NCBI RefSeq assembly: GCF_040183065.1
Contig: NC_091125.1
Location: 127,910,621-127,974,620 of the forward strand
From: Periplaneta americana
Taxonomy: Eukaryota; Arthropoda; Insecta; Blattodea; Blattidae
Length of the DNA: 64,000 nt
Direction: 5' to 3'
The notes below the pieces were generated by a model, which had not been told where the DNA came from, searched no databases, and saw nothing but the letters and a program-made list of their open reading frames with translations. Below, piece by piece: positions 11,565 to 21,692 of this stretch (within the stretch, counting starts at the first letter, position 1; each line of letters starts with the position of its first letter). Position numbers and translations under genes: made by a program.

Positions 11565-11832
11565 AACAATTCGACCCTCCCAAGTACTAACATTATAACT
11601 CAATTTTCTATGGTTTTGAGTTGTCCTAGTTTATATGGTCTTAAATTGTTTCTTTTTCTCCCAATACTATCATTGTATAGCTCTAAACCTTCCCAATTGT
11701 ATGGAAAATCTTATTGTTACTCTACATTTTTGTATACATTAATTTACACGATCATTTTAAAACTTCATTTTCATCTCCTGAAAAATGTAAAAAATGAGTT
11801 ACAATGTTAGTACTTGGGAGGGTCGAATTGTT
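11565..11832. mobile_element. MITE with ~38-bp terminal inverted repeats
   Basis: CAATTCGACCCTCCCAAGTA (from 11567) is inverted as TACTTGGGAGGGTCGAATTG (to 11830). The arms match over ~38 bp with one mismatch. The ~190-bp interior is AT-rich with no coding. No clear target duplication, so the superfamily is unassigned. Confidence 0.85.
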
Positions 11833-12064
11833 TGTATGCATCTGACGTCTGATTAGTGTAATATGTAGCTCATTGACGATGTATGCAATGGAGAGGGGAA
11901 GGAACTGGCCACCCTACCCAATTATCTCCTAGCCTAGTTGCCTCATAAGTGGTGTCTTGTTGTTATCACCTGTGAGGTTCAGACCTGTCTTCAGACAGTT
12001 GACTAAACAAGCAAAATAATTAATGTAGAATTAATTTGTTTCCTTTGTTATTTTGTTTCCTAGT

Positions 12065-12291
12065 GTCCACACCTGTGGAGTAACGGTCAGCGCGACTGGC
12101 CGCGAAACCAGGTGGCCCGGGTTCGATTCCCGGTCGGGGCAAGTTACCCAATACGAGCAAATGCTGGGTAACTTTCGGTGCTGACCCCGGACTCATTTCA
12201 CCAGCATTATCACCTTCATCTCATTCAGAAGCTAAATAACCAAAGATGTTGATAAAGCGTCGTAAAATAACCTACTAAAATAAAATAAAAA
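12065..12291 (+). mobile_element. tRNA-derived SINE, family 1 (internal deletion)
   Basis: Head with box B GGTTCGATTCCC, body and 'aaagcgtcgtaaaataacc' tail are present. The 'ctggttgaggttttttcc...ccctca' linker (~45 bp) is missing between GTTACC and CAATACGAGC. Target duplication GTTTCCTAGT (12055-12064) / GTTTTCTAGT (12292-12301) differs at one base, fixing the ends. Confidence 0.92.
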
Positions 12292-12301
12292 GTTTTCTAG
12301 T

Positions 12302-13164
12302 AAACAGTATATACAGGGTGGAAGGGGACCGATGCACCAAAATTTAAGAGGTGATTCTACATGTTAAATATAATACAACTTTTATTATAGGCTACTTTTC
12401 CTTCGATGAAGCACCGTTATGCAGGAAAAAATAGTTTTCGCACAATAGTCTGTTTCTCGTGGTTACAGCAAACGGCCGTTACCATTGAAAGTTCATTTTA
12501 CTGAATTCAGAGTTGCCAACCTAAATAAGTATGTTGAAATATAACAAATAACTGCTCTAGTGTTGTAAATAAAACCACTGCCTTTTATGTATGCTACAAT
12601 GCATGTAAAATACAGACGCAAAAGGCAGTGTTAATTAATATAGATTATACGAAACAAATCACAGTATTTGAAACATATTGACCTTCATTTAAACAATTCA
12701 AACTTTACTTAAAAAGAAATCAAAATTATTCTAATTGAACACGAAATATTACAAGTACCTGAATAATTTTATTCCTTCACATTGAAGTTGGTGAAATTTG
12801 TACGTTGGCCAGACTGCTAACATCAGTCAGCTGTTCATCGTGTAACTTCGTACTACTATATATTAATATGTTTAAAAATATTAATTTGAAATTATACTAT
12901 CGTGTAAAAAATACTGTACAATAAACTTTCGTGAAGTGCATTACAAATTCTCGGAAATCGAAAAACTCGCTCTGCTCGTTTTTCAAAATTTTCCTCGGTT
13001 TTGTAAAGAGCACTTCCCAACTTGTATCGTAACATACTATTTTTCCTAACGTTTGCAGCGCTTTATTGCGGTAACGGCCCGAGAGAAATGGCTGATTGCT
13101 ACACAAGCAGATAGGTAAAAATAATTTGAACAGTTAATATCTTGAATCTCTTTTGTTAATTAAA
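12302..13164. other. Unassigned DNA with a possible transposon tip
   Basis: TATACAGGGTGGAAGGGGAC at about 12310 resembles the conserved tip of TA-inserting insect DNA transposons, but no partner TIR was found. The remainder is AT-rich and unrecognised. Confidence 0.4.
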
Positions 13165-13683
13165 CCGTTTGTAGTCTACTGTCAAAAAATCTGAAAGTTA
13201 GAATTTATAAAACAGTTATATTACCGGTTGTTCTCTATGTTTGTGAAACTTGGACTCTCACTTTGAGAGAGGAACAGAGATTAAGGGTGTTCGTGAATAA
13301 GGTGTTTGGGAAAATATTTGGGGCTAAGAGGGATAAAGTTACAGGAGAATGGAGAAAGTTACACAATGTAGAACTGCACGCATTTTATTCTTCACCTGAC
13401 ATAATTAGGAACATTAAATCCAGACGTTTGAGATGGGCAGAGCATGTAGCAGGTATGGGCGAATCCAGAAATGCATATAGAGTGTTAGTTGGGAGGCAGG
13501 AGGGAAAAAGACCTTTAGGGATACCGAGATGTAGATGGGAGGATAATATTAAAATGGATTTTAGAAAAGTGTAATATGATGGTAAAGACTGGATTAATCT
13601 TGCTCAGGATAGGGACCGATGGCAGGCTTATGTGAGGACGGCAATGAACCTCCGGGTTCTCTAAAAGCTATATGTATGTATGT
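13165..13683 (+). pseudogene. LINE (non-LTR retrotransposon) 3' end, C-terminal ORF2 remnant
   Basis: The frame reads YKTVILPVVLYVCETWTLTL, FGAKRDKVTGEWRKLHN, SRRLRWAEHVAGM and [20 protein letters not shown]. This is the region downstream of reverse transcriptase in a LINE that is also present on the minus strand at 58.55-59.3 kb. The second part (to RKV) stops at 13574 while homologous coding '[17 protein letters not shown]' continues in another frame to ~13665, so there is a frameshift or stop. It is 5'-truncated and ends in a short TATG tail where a SINE has inserted. Clade not assigned. Confidence 0.88.
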
Positions 13684-13888
13684 TATGTCGCAACTGCAGA
13701 GGTTATATCAGCGTCGCCGGATGTGCCGGAATTTTGTCCCGCAGGAGTTCTTTTACATGCCAGTAAATCTACTGACATGAGCCTGTCGCATTTAAGCACA
13801 CTTAAATGCCATCGACCTGGCCCGGGATCGAACCCGCAACCTTGGGCATAGAAGGCCAGCGCTATACCAACTTGCCAACCAGGTCGAC
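13684..13888 (-). mobile_element. tRNA-derived SINE, family 4, in the LINE tail
   Basis: The minus-strand head contains GGTTGCGGGTTCGATCCCGG (box B) and the body 'ccatttaagtgtgctta' ... 'ccggcacatccggcgac'. It matches the plus-strand copy at 58.70-58.93 kb almost throughout. It sits within the (TATG)n tail of the preceding LINE and is followed by (TA)n/(TATG)n to ~13916. Confidence 0.9.
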
Positions 13889-13916
13889 TATATATATATA
13901 TATGTATGTATGTATT

Positions 13917-14177
13917 TTTTTACTTTTATTTTAGTAGGTTATTTTACGACGCTTTATCAACATCTAGGTTATTTAGCGTCTGAATGAGATGAAGGTGAAA
14001 ATGCCGGTGAAATGAGTCTGGGGTCCAGCACCGAAAGTTACCCAGCATTTGCTCATATTGGGTTGAGGGAAAACCCCGGAAAAAACCTCAACCAGGTAAC
14101 TTGCCCCGACCGGGAATCGAACCCGGGCCACCTGGTTTCGCGGCCAGACGCGCTGACCGTTACTCCACAGGTTTGGA
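13917..14177 (-). mobile_element. tRNA-derived SINE, family 1
   Basis: Near-consensus copy. The head (14177 leftward) has CCTGTGGAGTAACGGTCAGC and box B GGTTCGATTCCC, followed by the linker 'ctggttgaggttttttcc', the body, and the tail 'aaagcgtcgtaaaataacc'. The frames ESNPGHLVSRPDALTV arise from this element and are not host proteins. Confidence 0.95.
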
Positions 14178-14211
14178 CTGTATGTATGTATGTATGTATG
14201 TATGTATGTAT

Positions 14212-14251
<40 letters not shown>
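14178..14251. repeat. (TATG)n then (TTA)n microsatellites
   Basis: About nine TATG units are followed by about 13 TTA units. They lie between a SINE and repeat copy R1. Confidence 0.95.
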
Positions 14252-14520
14252 AGTGTATCGGAGGAGCAGCAGTATCATACATAGTGGATATGAATATAAT
14301 TAGAATAAAGAGTTTAATTTTTAATTAAATTAATTAATAATTTTATAATTTGGACATTCAGATTGTACCTACTGGAGTTAAAATTTATAAGAAGAGTTTT
14401 TCAACTAAAGTTTTTATGGCACAGCTTTGGCCACCACTGAAATAATAAAAGGCGGTGAATCATACTTTTCAACTTCAGTATTTAAACCTGAAGTAACCGT
14501 GTTCTACGTCAAAATCGTTC
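14252..14520 (+). repeat. Inverted pair repeat, copy R1
   Basis: This segment ('cagtgtatcggaggagcagc' ... 'catacttttcaacttcagta') is repeated in reverse orientation at 16195-16471. Both copies abut a trinucleotide array on the same relative side. A reading frame with GESYFSTSVFK is conserved between copies, but no family was recognised. It may be LINE-associated sequence. Confidence 0.85.
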
Positions 14521-15135
14521 AAATGCATAAAATGTATAAACCTAACACAGATTCGTATGTAAGGAAAATTGCCATAATTTTAACGAACTGGTCACCCCTG
14601 CCCGTTCTTATCATGCTTCCAGTCACGTGACCCTCACGCTATTATTACGAGGGAGCAATCTTGTCCTTGCTGAGGACTCCCATCGGACTGAGCGGCTTTG
14701 TATTTTGGGAGTCCGAGACTGAGGGAAGATTATGATACGGAGGCTTATTCGCCGGGGATTCCCAGTCATTGCTGGACGCACACCTTAGCACCACTCGACT
14801 GGACTCTTCATTTCTGTCTTTTCTATCGATGGCTTCGCATTGCCGCGAAAAGGACAGAAACCCTGCTTTGTCTTTCAAGGGTACAAGGATATGAAAAGGC
14901 CGAGGTCAAACAATTCTGCAATCACTAATCCTCTGCCCCACTGTCACTGAATCAGTAGCGCTTCTAGCTAGAAATATACACAGAGAACCAGGATGTATAG
15001 CCTACTCCGGAAAAAATGATAGATTCACTTTGTTCTGTGTCGTCTCAACTGCAGAGAATTCCACAGTTTGTAAGTATATTGTGTTGGTAAACAATCTGAA
15101 TAAGGATGTACAGCAGCCAAGAGCTTCCATGACGT

Positions 15136-15137
<2 letters not shown>
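14521..15137. other. Unassigned DNA, partly GC-richer
   Basis: Positions 14645-14950 have mixed composition with overlapping ~75-codon frames on both strands (for example 14698-14928), none with a recognised domain. Confidence 0.4.

Positions 15138-15194
<57 letters not shown>
15138..15194. repeat. (TAA)n microsatellite
   Basis: About 19 AAT/TAA units directly before a LINE reverse-transcriptase fragment. The minus-strand Tyr and Ile runs are artefacts. Confidence 0.95.
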
Positions 15195-15195
<1 letters not shown>

Positions 15196-16195
15196 GAGAC
15201 CCAGCATGGATTCAGGAAAGATAGTTCTTGTACAGACCCAATATTCTGTCTTAAATTAAAAATCGAAAAACGAAGATAATTCAATTTAGAAACTCATCTT
15301 TTGTTTGTGGATTATGAAAAAGCTTTTGATTGTGTGAAAAGAGAACGTTTGTTTAATATAACGAAATTTTGAAGGTATACCACCTTCTTTATTAAGTGCA
15401 ATTATAGATATATGCAATATAATCAAATACAAATAAAATACAATTCTAAATTATCTCTCAAAATCAATATAAATAGCGGAGTGTGTCAAGGATGTTCGTT
15501 GTCACCAATATTATTCAATATTGTCTATATTTACATTATATCATTTCAAAATGACAAAATGAAAACCTAATCGGAATTCCAATATCACGCAACAAACAAC
15601 TCATCACCCTCTTATTTGCAGATGACCAAGTTCTCATCTCCAATTCTGAAGATAATTTACAAAAATCAACATACAAACTTAACAAAATAACGCCTGTGGA
15701 GTAACGGTTAGCGCGCCTAGCCGCGAAACCAGGTGGCCCTGGTTCGATTCCCGGTCGAGGTAAGTTACCTGGTTGAGGTTTTTTCCGGAGTTTTCCCTCA
15801 ACCCAATACGAGCAAATGCTGAGTAATTTTCGGTGTTGGACCCTGGACTCATTTCACTGGCATTATCATCTTCATCTCATTCAGACGCTAAATAACCTAA
15901 GATGTTGGTAAAGCGTCGTAAAATAACCTACTAAAAAAATACAAGAATATAACTTAACAATCTCGATACATTGCCATTTCAAGGGCAAATACCAGTAAGA
16001 AGTAAAATTGTCATAAACAACCAAATCATTGAACAAGTGAATCAGTTAAATATTTAGGTAACATTATTTCATGAAATGGATATAAATCACAAGTTAAATA
16101 ATTTTATGAAGATTAAAAATATTAATAATATATTAAAACCAAAACAAACTTCAACTAAAAGGCTAATAAGATTACACAACGTGTTAGCTCCTCCT
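15195..16195 (+). pseudogene. LINE reverse transcriptase remnant
   Basis: Successive frames give QHGFRKDSSCTDPIF, FVDYEKAFDCVKRERLFN, SGVCQGCSLSPILFNI and LLFADDQVLISNSEDNLQK. These are the palm motifs of a non-LTR reverse transcriptase, including F-D-Y-x-K-A-F-D and the catalytic F-A-D-D. After the SINE at 15686-15950 the homologous text resumes with remnants like FKGKYQ, an 'IIEQVNQ..' region and RLIRLHNVLAPPTLLYS. Several frameshifts and stops make it inactive. Its order (RT, then 'KYLGNIIS', then 'LLY') is that of LINE ORF2. 5'-truncated at the (TAA)n array. Confidence 0.88.
15686..15950 (+). mobile_element. tRNA-derived SINE, family 1, inside a LINE
   Basis: Full-length copy, with target duplication AACTTAACAA at 15676-15685 and 15951-15960. 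It splits the reverse-transcriptase remnant, so the SINE is younger than the LINE insertion. Confidence 0.93.
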
Positions 16196-16471
16196 ACCTT
16201 ATTATATAGTACGTAGAACACGATAACTTCAGATTTAAATACTGAAGTTGAAAAGTATGATTCACCATCTTTCGTCATTTCAGTGGTGGCTCCAAAGCTG
16301 TGCCATAAAAAAACATTACTTGAAAAACTGTTTTCATAAATTTTGACTTCAGTAGGTATAATATGAATGTCCAAATTATAAAATTATTAATTAATTTAAT
16401 TAAAAATTAAACTCTTTATTCTAATTATATTTATATTAACTATGTATGATACTGCTGCTCCTCCGATACAC
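16195..16471 (-). repeat. Inverted pair repeat, copy R2
   Basis: Reverse complement of R1 (14252-14520) at roughly 85-90 percent by eye. It begins beside a mixed TAA/TAG array at 16472 and runs left into the LINE remnant, mirroring R1. The minus-strand frame contains HSFGATTEMTKDGESYFSTS. Confidence 0.85.
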
Positions 16472-16487
16472 TATAATAGTAATAGTA

Positions 16488-16541
<54 letters not shown>
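16472..16541. repeat. (TAG)n/(TAA)n microsatellite
   Basis: Five TAG/TAA alternations then about 16 AAT units. This is the mirror-image partner of the array at 14212-14251. Confidence 0.95.
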
Positions 16542-16547
<6 letters not shown>

Positions 16548-16679
16548 TACTTATGTCTAGACAGTGGATGCGGGGTGACTTATCGTTGAATGTAGTTGCA
16601 CATTTACTATATGTTACATTTTTTCCATTCAGACCATTGGCTCAACAGGTTTTAAACGTAAACAGACGACGTCAACATG

Positions 16680-16957
16680 CTATTGTAAATCCGTACAGTC
16701 AAAAGGAAAAGAGAAATAACGCACGGTAGTACATACGTCGTCATCATTGATGCAATTACCAGCGTTGTAGTAAACGACGATATATTCTCGTAAGTTGTCG
16801 AAGCTGAATCGTCTTCGCCTATCGCTTAAACAATTTTTGTATCGAGAGAATTTCTGAAGAAAAACTCTAAAATGGGGATCACTCAATTTCTTTAGAGGAA
16901 TATTTGCACTGAGCATCATGTTGCACATGTCGTTTAGACCCGCACAACTAAATGATG

Positions 16958-16989
<32 letters not shown>

Positions 16990-17198
16990 GATGATGGTTC
17001 CTCAGATTTCATTTCAACGCATTTCCTGTGCGCTGTACTGTTGCAATGTTTCTCTATAGCCTGAGTTGTTCTGGTTTTTATTTCAATTTTACATACATTA
17101 CACACGATATTGTCTTCGTTAATACATAAAATGTCACTCTCATACTTCTTAATTACATTTCGTATCTCTGAGCGAATTTAACGTTTTGACTTCGACAT
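16680..17198 (-). pseudogene. CGGBP1-like (BED-finger, hAT-derived) gene with one nonsense codon
   Basis: An ATG at 17198 starts MSKSKR, followed by an in-frame TAA (17180-17178). The frame then stays open: IRSEIRNVIKKYESDIL, CINEDNIVCNVCKIEIK, ..EKHCNSTAHRKC, a poly-Ser tract, and MCNMMLSANIPLKKLSDPHF with FLQKF, stopping at 16680. The C-x2-C...H-x5-H finger followed by 'M...ANIPL.K..DP..R.FL' matches the layout of CGG triplet repeat-binding protein 1, a hAT-derived DNA-binding family. Total ~170 codons, the family's normal length. The single stop and the (GAT)n-encoded Ser run suggest a recently inactivated copy or a start downstream. Role by homology: DNA binding in the nucleus. Confidence 0.78.
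16953..16998. repeat. (GAT)n within the CGGBP1-like frame
   Basis: Fifteen trinucleotides with one GGT interruption. In-frame on the minus strand, they encode a Ser tract with one Pro or Thr-like break, inserted between the finger and the C-terminal domain. Confidence 0.92.
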
Positions 17199-17428
17199 TA
17201 TGAATGGATCAGCACTACACTATTCAACGCGTACTAAATACTTGAGCAGGATAACACAACTGCACACATTGCGTTGCAATGTTACTATGGACGGACCGGG
17301 GTTCCTTCGTTATGTACGCTGCTGTACTCGCCAGGTACACAAAAGACGGACGACGCGGCACATGCCATATACTCCGATACGAAACAACTTCACATTTCCT
17401 TAAGTCATCCAGCATTCACTGTCTGCTT

Positions 17429-17516
17429 ATGGCTTTTAGAGAACCCGGAGGTTCACTGCCGTCCTCACATAAGCCTGCCATCGGTTCCTATCCTGAGCAA
17501 GATTAATCTAGTCTTT
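17429..17516 (-). mobile_element. LINE 3' terminal fragment (minus)
   Basis: 'ctttagagaacccggaggttc' ... 'catcggttcctatcctgagc' is the reverse complement of the 3' end of the LINE at 13.2-13.7 kb. It abuts directly an oppositely oriented piece of the same LINE (17518). Confidence 0.85.
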
Positions 17517-17517
17517 G

Positions 17518-17593
17518 GAGAGGCCGAGATGTAGAGGGAAGGATAATATTAAAATGGATTTGAGGGAGGTGGAATATGATGGTAGAGACAATT
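17518..17593 (+). mobile_element. Inverted upstream piece of the same LINE
   Basis: Encodes RPRCRGKDNIKMDLREVEYD, the segment that normally lies just 5' of the fragment at 17429-17516. The head-to-head junction is the signature of 5' inversion during target-primed reverse transcription (twin priming), or of later rearrangement. Confidence 0.8.
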
Positions 17594-17940
17594 GGACGAT
17601 CAAGACCAAAGATAAATCTGAAATAACTGTAGCAGAAATGAAATATATGAGAAAAAGATTAGGTTATAACTGGGATGATTTTCAACAAATACACACATTT
17701 TAGAAGAATTAGGAGTATACCCAGTTCCGACAAAATCCAAAATTATAAATCACGATGGATACAACATGTGAACAGAATGCCACGCAATAGATTGCCTACA
17801 TTACTTAAAAATTACACCCCATCAGGCACAAGAAACCAAGGATGGCCATTGGAGAGACCCCTCGACGTCTGATTTGAGATCGAAATAGGTCAACAGTGGC
17901 CTAACTCCCTGAAAGCTATATGATGATAATGATAATAAAT
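17594..17940 (+). pseudogene. LINE ORF2 C-terminal remnant, second family
   Basis: Frames give TIKTKDKSEITVAEMKYMRK, then after a frameshift SRWIQHVNRMPRNRLPTLLK and NYTPSGTRNQGWPLERPLDV. This is the C-terminal 'W..HV.RMP..RLP......GRR..GRP.KR' block of non-LTR ORF2 proteins, and it differs from the GEWRKLHN family next to it. The 3' end is marked by CCTGAAAGCTATATGATGAT and a short GATAAT tail, typical for LINEs with microsatellite tails. Frameshifted and 5'-truncated. Confidence 0.82.
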
Positions 17941-18384
17941 GGGTATGCTTAAATTACACGTTGCAATTCAATTGAATGAAAGCCCATAAGATTTTTTTAA
18001 TAAAAAAATCTGAAGATTATTACAAATCATAACACCAAAACAATATGCATACGTTCGTGGCGCGACATCTCATGGAGGGACATGGCCGATCATTAGATTC
18101 TTGATCTCACGCAGGGGTGAACGTTTGTCGTACCATTCGGATGCAAGATGTGATCAGCATGATGATTCCCCATGTAAACCAATGAATATGTCACTAATTA
18201 CCATTGACTCGACGTTATAAAATGAACATTGCACCCGGAAGACTGAAGACATCTTAGAACTGAAAAAAAGTTATCTAAATAAGTGAACACATTATTAATA
18301 AAATGTTTAATTAATACCGTGTGACACAGAAGTCAGTTGACAAATGGGAAACATTACTCTAATTAGAAATACAATTTAAACAGT
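17941..18384. other. Unassigned DNA
   Basis: No recognised repeat end or coding motif. The stretch at ~18050-18260 is less AT-rich. Confidence 0.4.
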
Positions 18385-18960
18385 ATGTTCACTACCGCAA
18401 ATGTACAAAATGTGCTCCGTGTGCTACGCAAGAGGCTTCGTAAAACAATTCATAAATTCGTTAATCTTCGATTCTACTTGCCCATTAGAGTTCTACGAAA
18501 TGTTTATTTAGCCATTTTTCAGTCTGTTATTCAATATGGCATTATTGTTTTCACCGGAAGTACAAAAACCAACCTTAGTCCGTTAGTCTAAATTTACTAC
18601 AAAAACGAACAATTAAAATTTGTTTGAAGAAACGTTTTGATTATCCGACTAAATTAATTTATTCTGAATTTAATGTATTTAATATTGAACAAATTTATAA
18701 ATATATCCTGTTAGAATTTTATCATAAAAATCGTAGTTTATATTACAAGCACATAATCATGACAGAGGACGGAATAATAATTCAACATTAGTAGAACCTA
18801 AATGTTTAATATCTGCTGATATAAAGCATAGCATTAATTTTGGCCCTCGGTTGTATAATTCTGTAGCTAAATTACTCCCAGAACTTCTATCATGTAACTC
18901 ACTAACATATAACAAGAAAATTAGAAACGTAATAATTCTTTTCAATTTGATTAAATAAAT
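18385..18960 (+). pseudogene. LINE ORF2 C-terminal remnant (jockey/CR1-like layout)
   Basis: The first frame reads LRFYLPIRVLRNVYLAIFQS and VIQYGIIVFTGSTKTNLSPL, matching the post-RT region 'L...Y.sl..s.i.YG...WG......L..l...Q'. A frameshifted continuation contains KCLISADIKHSINFGPRLYN and SVAKLLPELLSCNSL ending KKIRNVIILFNLIK, the typical extreme C-terminus ('.gp..wN.lP..i......f...lk..l'). Multiple stops, 5'-truncated. The clade is judged from layout only. Confidence 0.75.
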
Positions 18961-19906
18961 TTATAGTCTATGTGTATGAATTAATCAGCCTGTATTATAT
19001 TTGTATTCTATAATTTCGATATATATATATATATATGTTTTTTTTTCATAAATTGTCCTCCTTGATTTCAAGTACGATATTATTCTTGTCTATATTATGT
19101 AACTTCATTCTAGCTGTATTTTACTTTTAGTTCCTATTTCATTTTATTTTATTTTATTTATATATTCCTCTTATATTAATAATATATCTGAAGTGCGACC
19201 GAACACGAGCGTTGCTCATTCGGTCCTCAAATTTTATTAATATTATTGTATCCTCTTTTTTATATTTATGTATTATTTTATTTCTATTTCTGTTGTTGTA
19301 ATTATATTCTATAGACTGTAGTCTTTGTAATTCTTTGTAATTCTGAATAATTCTGAATTGTAATTCTGAATCCTTCTCTGTAAATCTGAATAAATTCTGA
19401 ATTTACTTGAAGACAGTGCCCCACTCGAACCTGACATTCTTCTGTCACGCTTAAAAGTATTGCAGGTCGGATATACTGGATAACATGAGTGATCCTTTGT
19501 TTCAAGACATCTATAGATGTAGGCTCTGTCTGAAAAAGTGTTGTTTCACAAATCCTCATAGAAAGAAATCAAGGAGTATGAGGAAGGAAATTAAATCCCT
19601 CCCATCAACCAATAGGCAATGGTGCCTCGCAGAAAGACGTTGATTCGTCAAAGAAGAAGACCTTGATTAAAAATTAACTGGTCCTCCAGGTTGGGGATTG
19701 TAGAGATAGACCAGCTTCCTATCCTACACAAAAAGTGTACAATGCTAAAAAAACACACACACAAAGGAATGAAAAAAAAGCAGGATACTTTACAACGACA
19801 AATGCAACCGAACTATCGATTAAAATTAATACGAAACCTCTAGAATTAGAAAAATGAAAAGTGGATATATTATTATTGTTATTATTATAACAATGATTAT
19901 TTATTA
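18961..19906. other. Unassigned AT-rich DNA with short tandem AATTCTGAAT units
   Basis: Contains (AT)n at about 19020-19035 and a degenerate 10-15-bp tandem array of TGTAATTCTGAAT-like units at 19325-19405. Nothing else recognised. Confidence 0.5.
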
Positions 19907-19996
19907 GAGGAGAAAAATTCGTTCCGGCGCCAGGAATCGAACCCGGGTCCTTGGTTCTACGTACCAAGCGCTCTATTCACTGAGCTACGCCGAAGT
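19907..19996 (-). mobile_element. tRNA-like SINE head, family 7
   Basis: Reverse complement GGCGTAGCTCAGTGAATAGA carries box A, and GGGTTCGATTCCTGG carries box B, followed by GAACGAATTTTTCTCC. It folds roughly as a tRNA, but the anticodon loop (ACGTAGA) lacks the invariant T33. A related copy is at 21693-21782, so a SINE rather than a functional tRNA gene is inferred. Confidence 0.75.
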
Positions 19997-20096
19997 TCAA
20001 TCCACAGCACTGGATCGAATCCCTCTCCTCTAGTGTTTTTCCCTTTGTGGCCTTGCTCCATATTCGACATATACCGGTACTTTAATCTTTACGTAT

Positions 20097-20098
20097 TA

Positions 20099-20156
<58 letters not shown>
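20097..20156. repeat. (TTA)n microsatellite
   Basis: About 19 TTA units. Confidence 0.95.
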
Positions 20157-20617
20157 GAGACTACTGCAATGTATATTAATTATATTTTCATGTAGGTCAA
20201 ACTAGCAATTACACTTCACTTAAAACGTGAAAAAATAGATGTACGTTCCAAAAAATATGTTCGGGAAGATGAAATGTGATTAGGCATCAGTCGAGAACAG
20301 GATAAAAGAGTCTGGGTGCGATCTGAAAAAGGGAAGAAAAGGGTTGAGGGTGATGCTAAGAGATTGAGACGTCTTTTAGTGTAGTTCAGAGGTTGCAAAC
20401 ATTCAATGGCGGGGTCATGAAGTGTCATAAATACTGCATCCGATCACCGAACACAGCGCGAGTTGCATTATTCCTTTGTACGTGCATCACAGAGGTCGAG
20501 CGAGCTCAGAAACAAAGTCCACGTCTTCCGTTGCTCTCTGGCGCTTATCTCTTAGATCTTCATGTATTTCCCCTTTTTTGTAATGCGGCATCTGCATTCT
20601 ATTGAATAACATCTGTA
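20157..20617. other. Unassigned DNA
   Basis: Overlapping short frames on both strands, none recognised. May contain upstream parts of the LINE fragment that follows. Confidence 0.4.
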
Positions 20618-20730
20618 ACATTTCGTGGGAATTTATATGAAACGATTGATATTTGCCCCTTCTGCAGCCAGAAAGAAGACGCACTGCACATGTTGTTATT
20701 ATGTCCAGAGACTCAAAGTTTAAGAAAATG
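20618..20730 (+). pseudogene. LINE ORF2 C-terminal zinc-knuckle remnant
   Basis: The frame RGNLYETIDICPFCSQKEDA-LHMLLLCPETQSL shows C-x2-C-x7-H-x4-C, the terminal knuckle of jockey/I/R1-type LINE proteins ('CP.C...EDa.H.ll.CP'). It is short and isolated and ends at a stop near 20730. The motif is distinctive, but the length limits certainty. Confidence 0.55.
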
Positions 20731-21692
20731 ATTATATAGAAAAGAAAATTTTGAAATTAAAAAAAAAATAGTATAGCGTATAATAAATTATGCGGAACTG
20801 TAAATGAATATAATCTTAAATGTGCTACAAAAAATGTGAACGCTACCATATCGAACTATGTACCAAAAGGACAAAATCAATAAGCGAGTATGCAAAACGC
20901 AAGTTGTAAATCCCTGTTCTTATTAACTAAATGGTCATTTGCCTGCAATAAATATATTACTAATATAATCTTAAATAATTAGATAAATTTATATCTATCG
21001 TTAAGGTGAGATGGGAAGAGAAAGACAAATTATTAACTTTGGATTGCTGTACGTTTTAAGTAAAATGTTAGAAATTCATTTTTTGTGTTGTAATAATGAC
21101 TAATCAGGGTAATGGAAAATATTTTTAGACTTAATAGAGATTACAAGGGTCAACTGGTATGACGAGTAGGCCTACTATTATGTAATAAAATTGTTGTTAA
21201 GTTTTAAATGGATTGTCTATTGTAAGAGTTAAGGCGAGTAGATATCTGAGAAACAGAAATGCAACAGAACCGGCATTAACCATATACATGGTTTCATAGA
21301 GCTATCTGTTTGAGGACAATATTAATATTATATTATCTTGTGTTATGTTATTTTATGCTGTGCTATGCTATATTATACAGGAAGGAAGGGATGATTACAT
21401 TACATTAATTCAATGCGAACAAGTTTTGTCAAATAAGTTTTTTGATACGTCCAATAGTTTCGATAATACAAAATGTAACATGTTGCAACACTAAAATGCT
21501 CCTTAAGGTCATTTCTCCGCAATAGGGGGTAACTGTGACTGCAATCATCCACTCCGCAAGACATGTGAAATGAGAATGTAAACAAAAACGTCTCATCAGA
21601 TACGTTCCGACTATATTCGTAACAATTAACACATTGTGCAAATCTGGCTTTCAGATAAAGCTCCCTGTGAAGCAGACTTGAACAATTTCAGA
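20731..21692. other. Unassigned AT-rich DNA
   Basis: Only low-complexity TTAT/TGTTATG stretches around 21325-21380 were noted. Confidence 0.5.

Noticed and set aside
14012-14284. 90-codon frame ESNPGHLVSRPDALTV
   Set aside because: Translation of a family-1 SINE and adjoining microsatellites; the same peptide recurs at 39.4 and 52.4 kb for the same reason.
15025-15284. Poly-Tyr/poly-Ile frames
   Set aside because: Products of the (TAA)n array.
19907-19996. Functional tRNA gene (Tyr-like GTA anticodon)
   Set aside because: T33 is missing, acceptor pairing is poor, and a diverged copy with the same non-tRNA tail exists at 21.7 kb. Better read as a SINE head.
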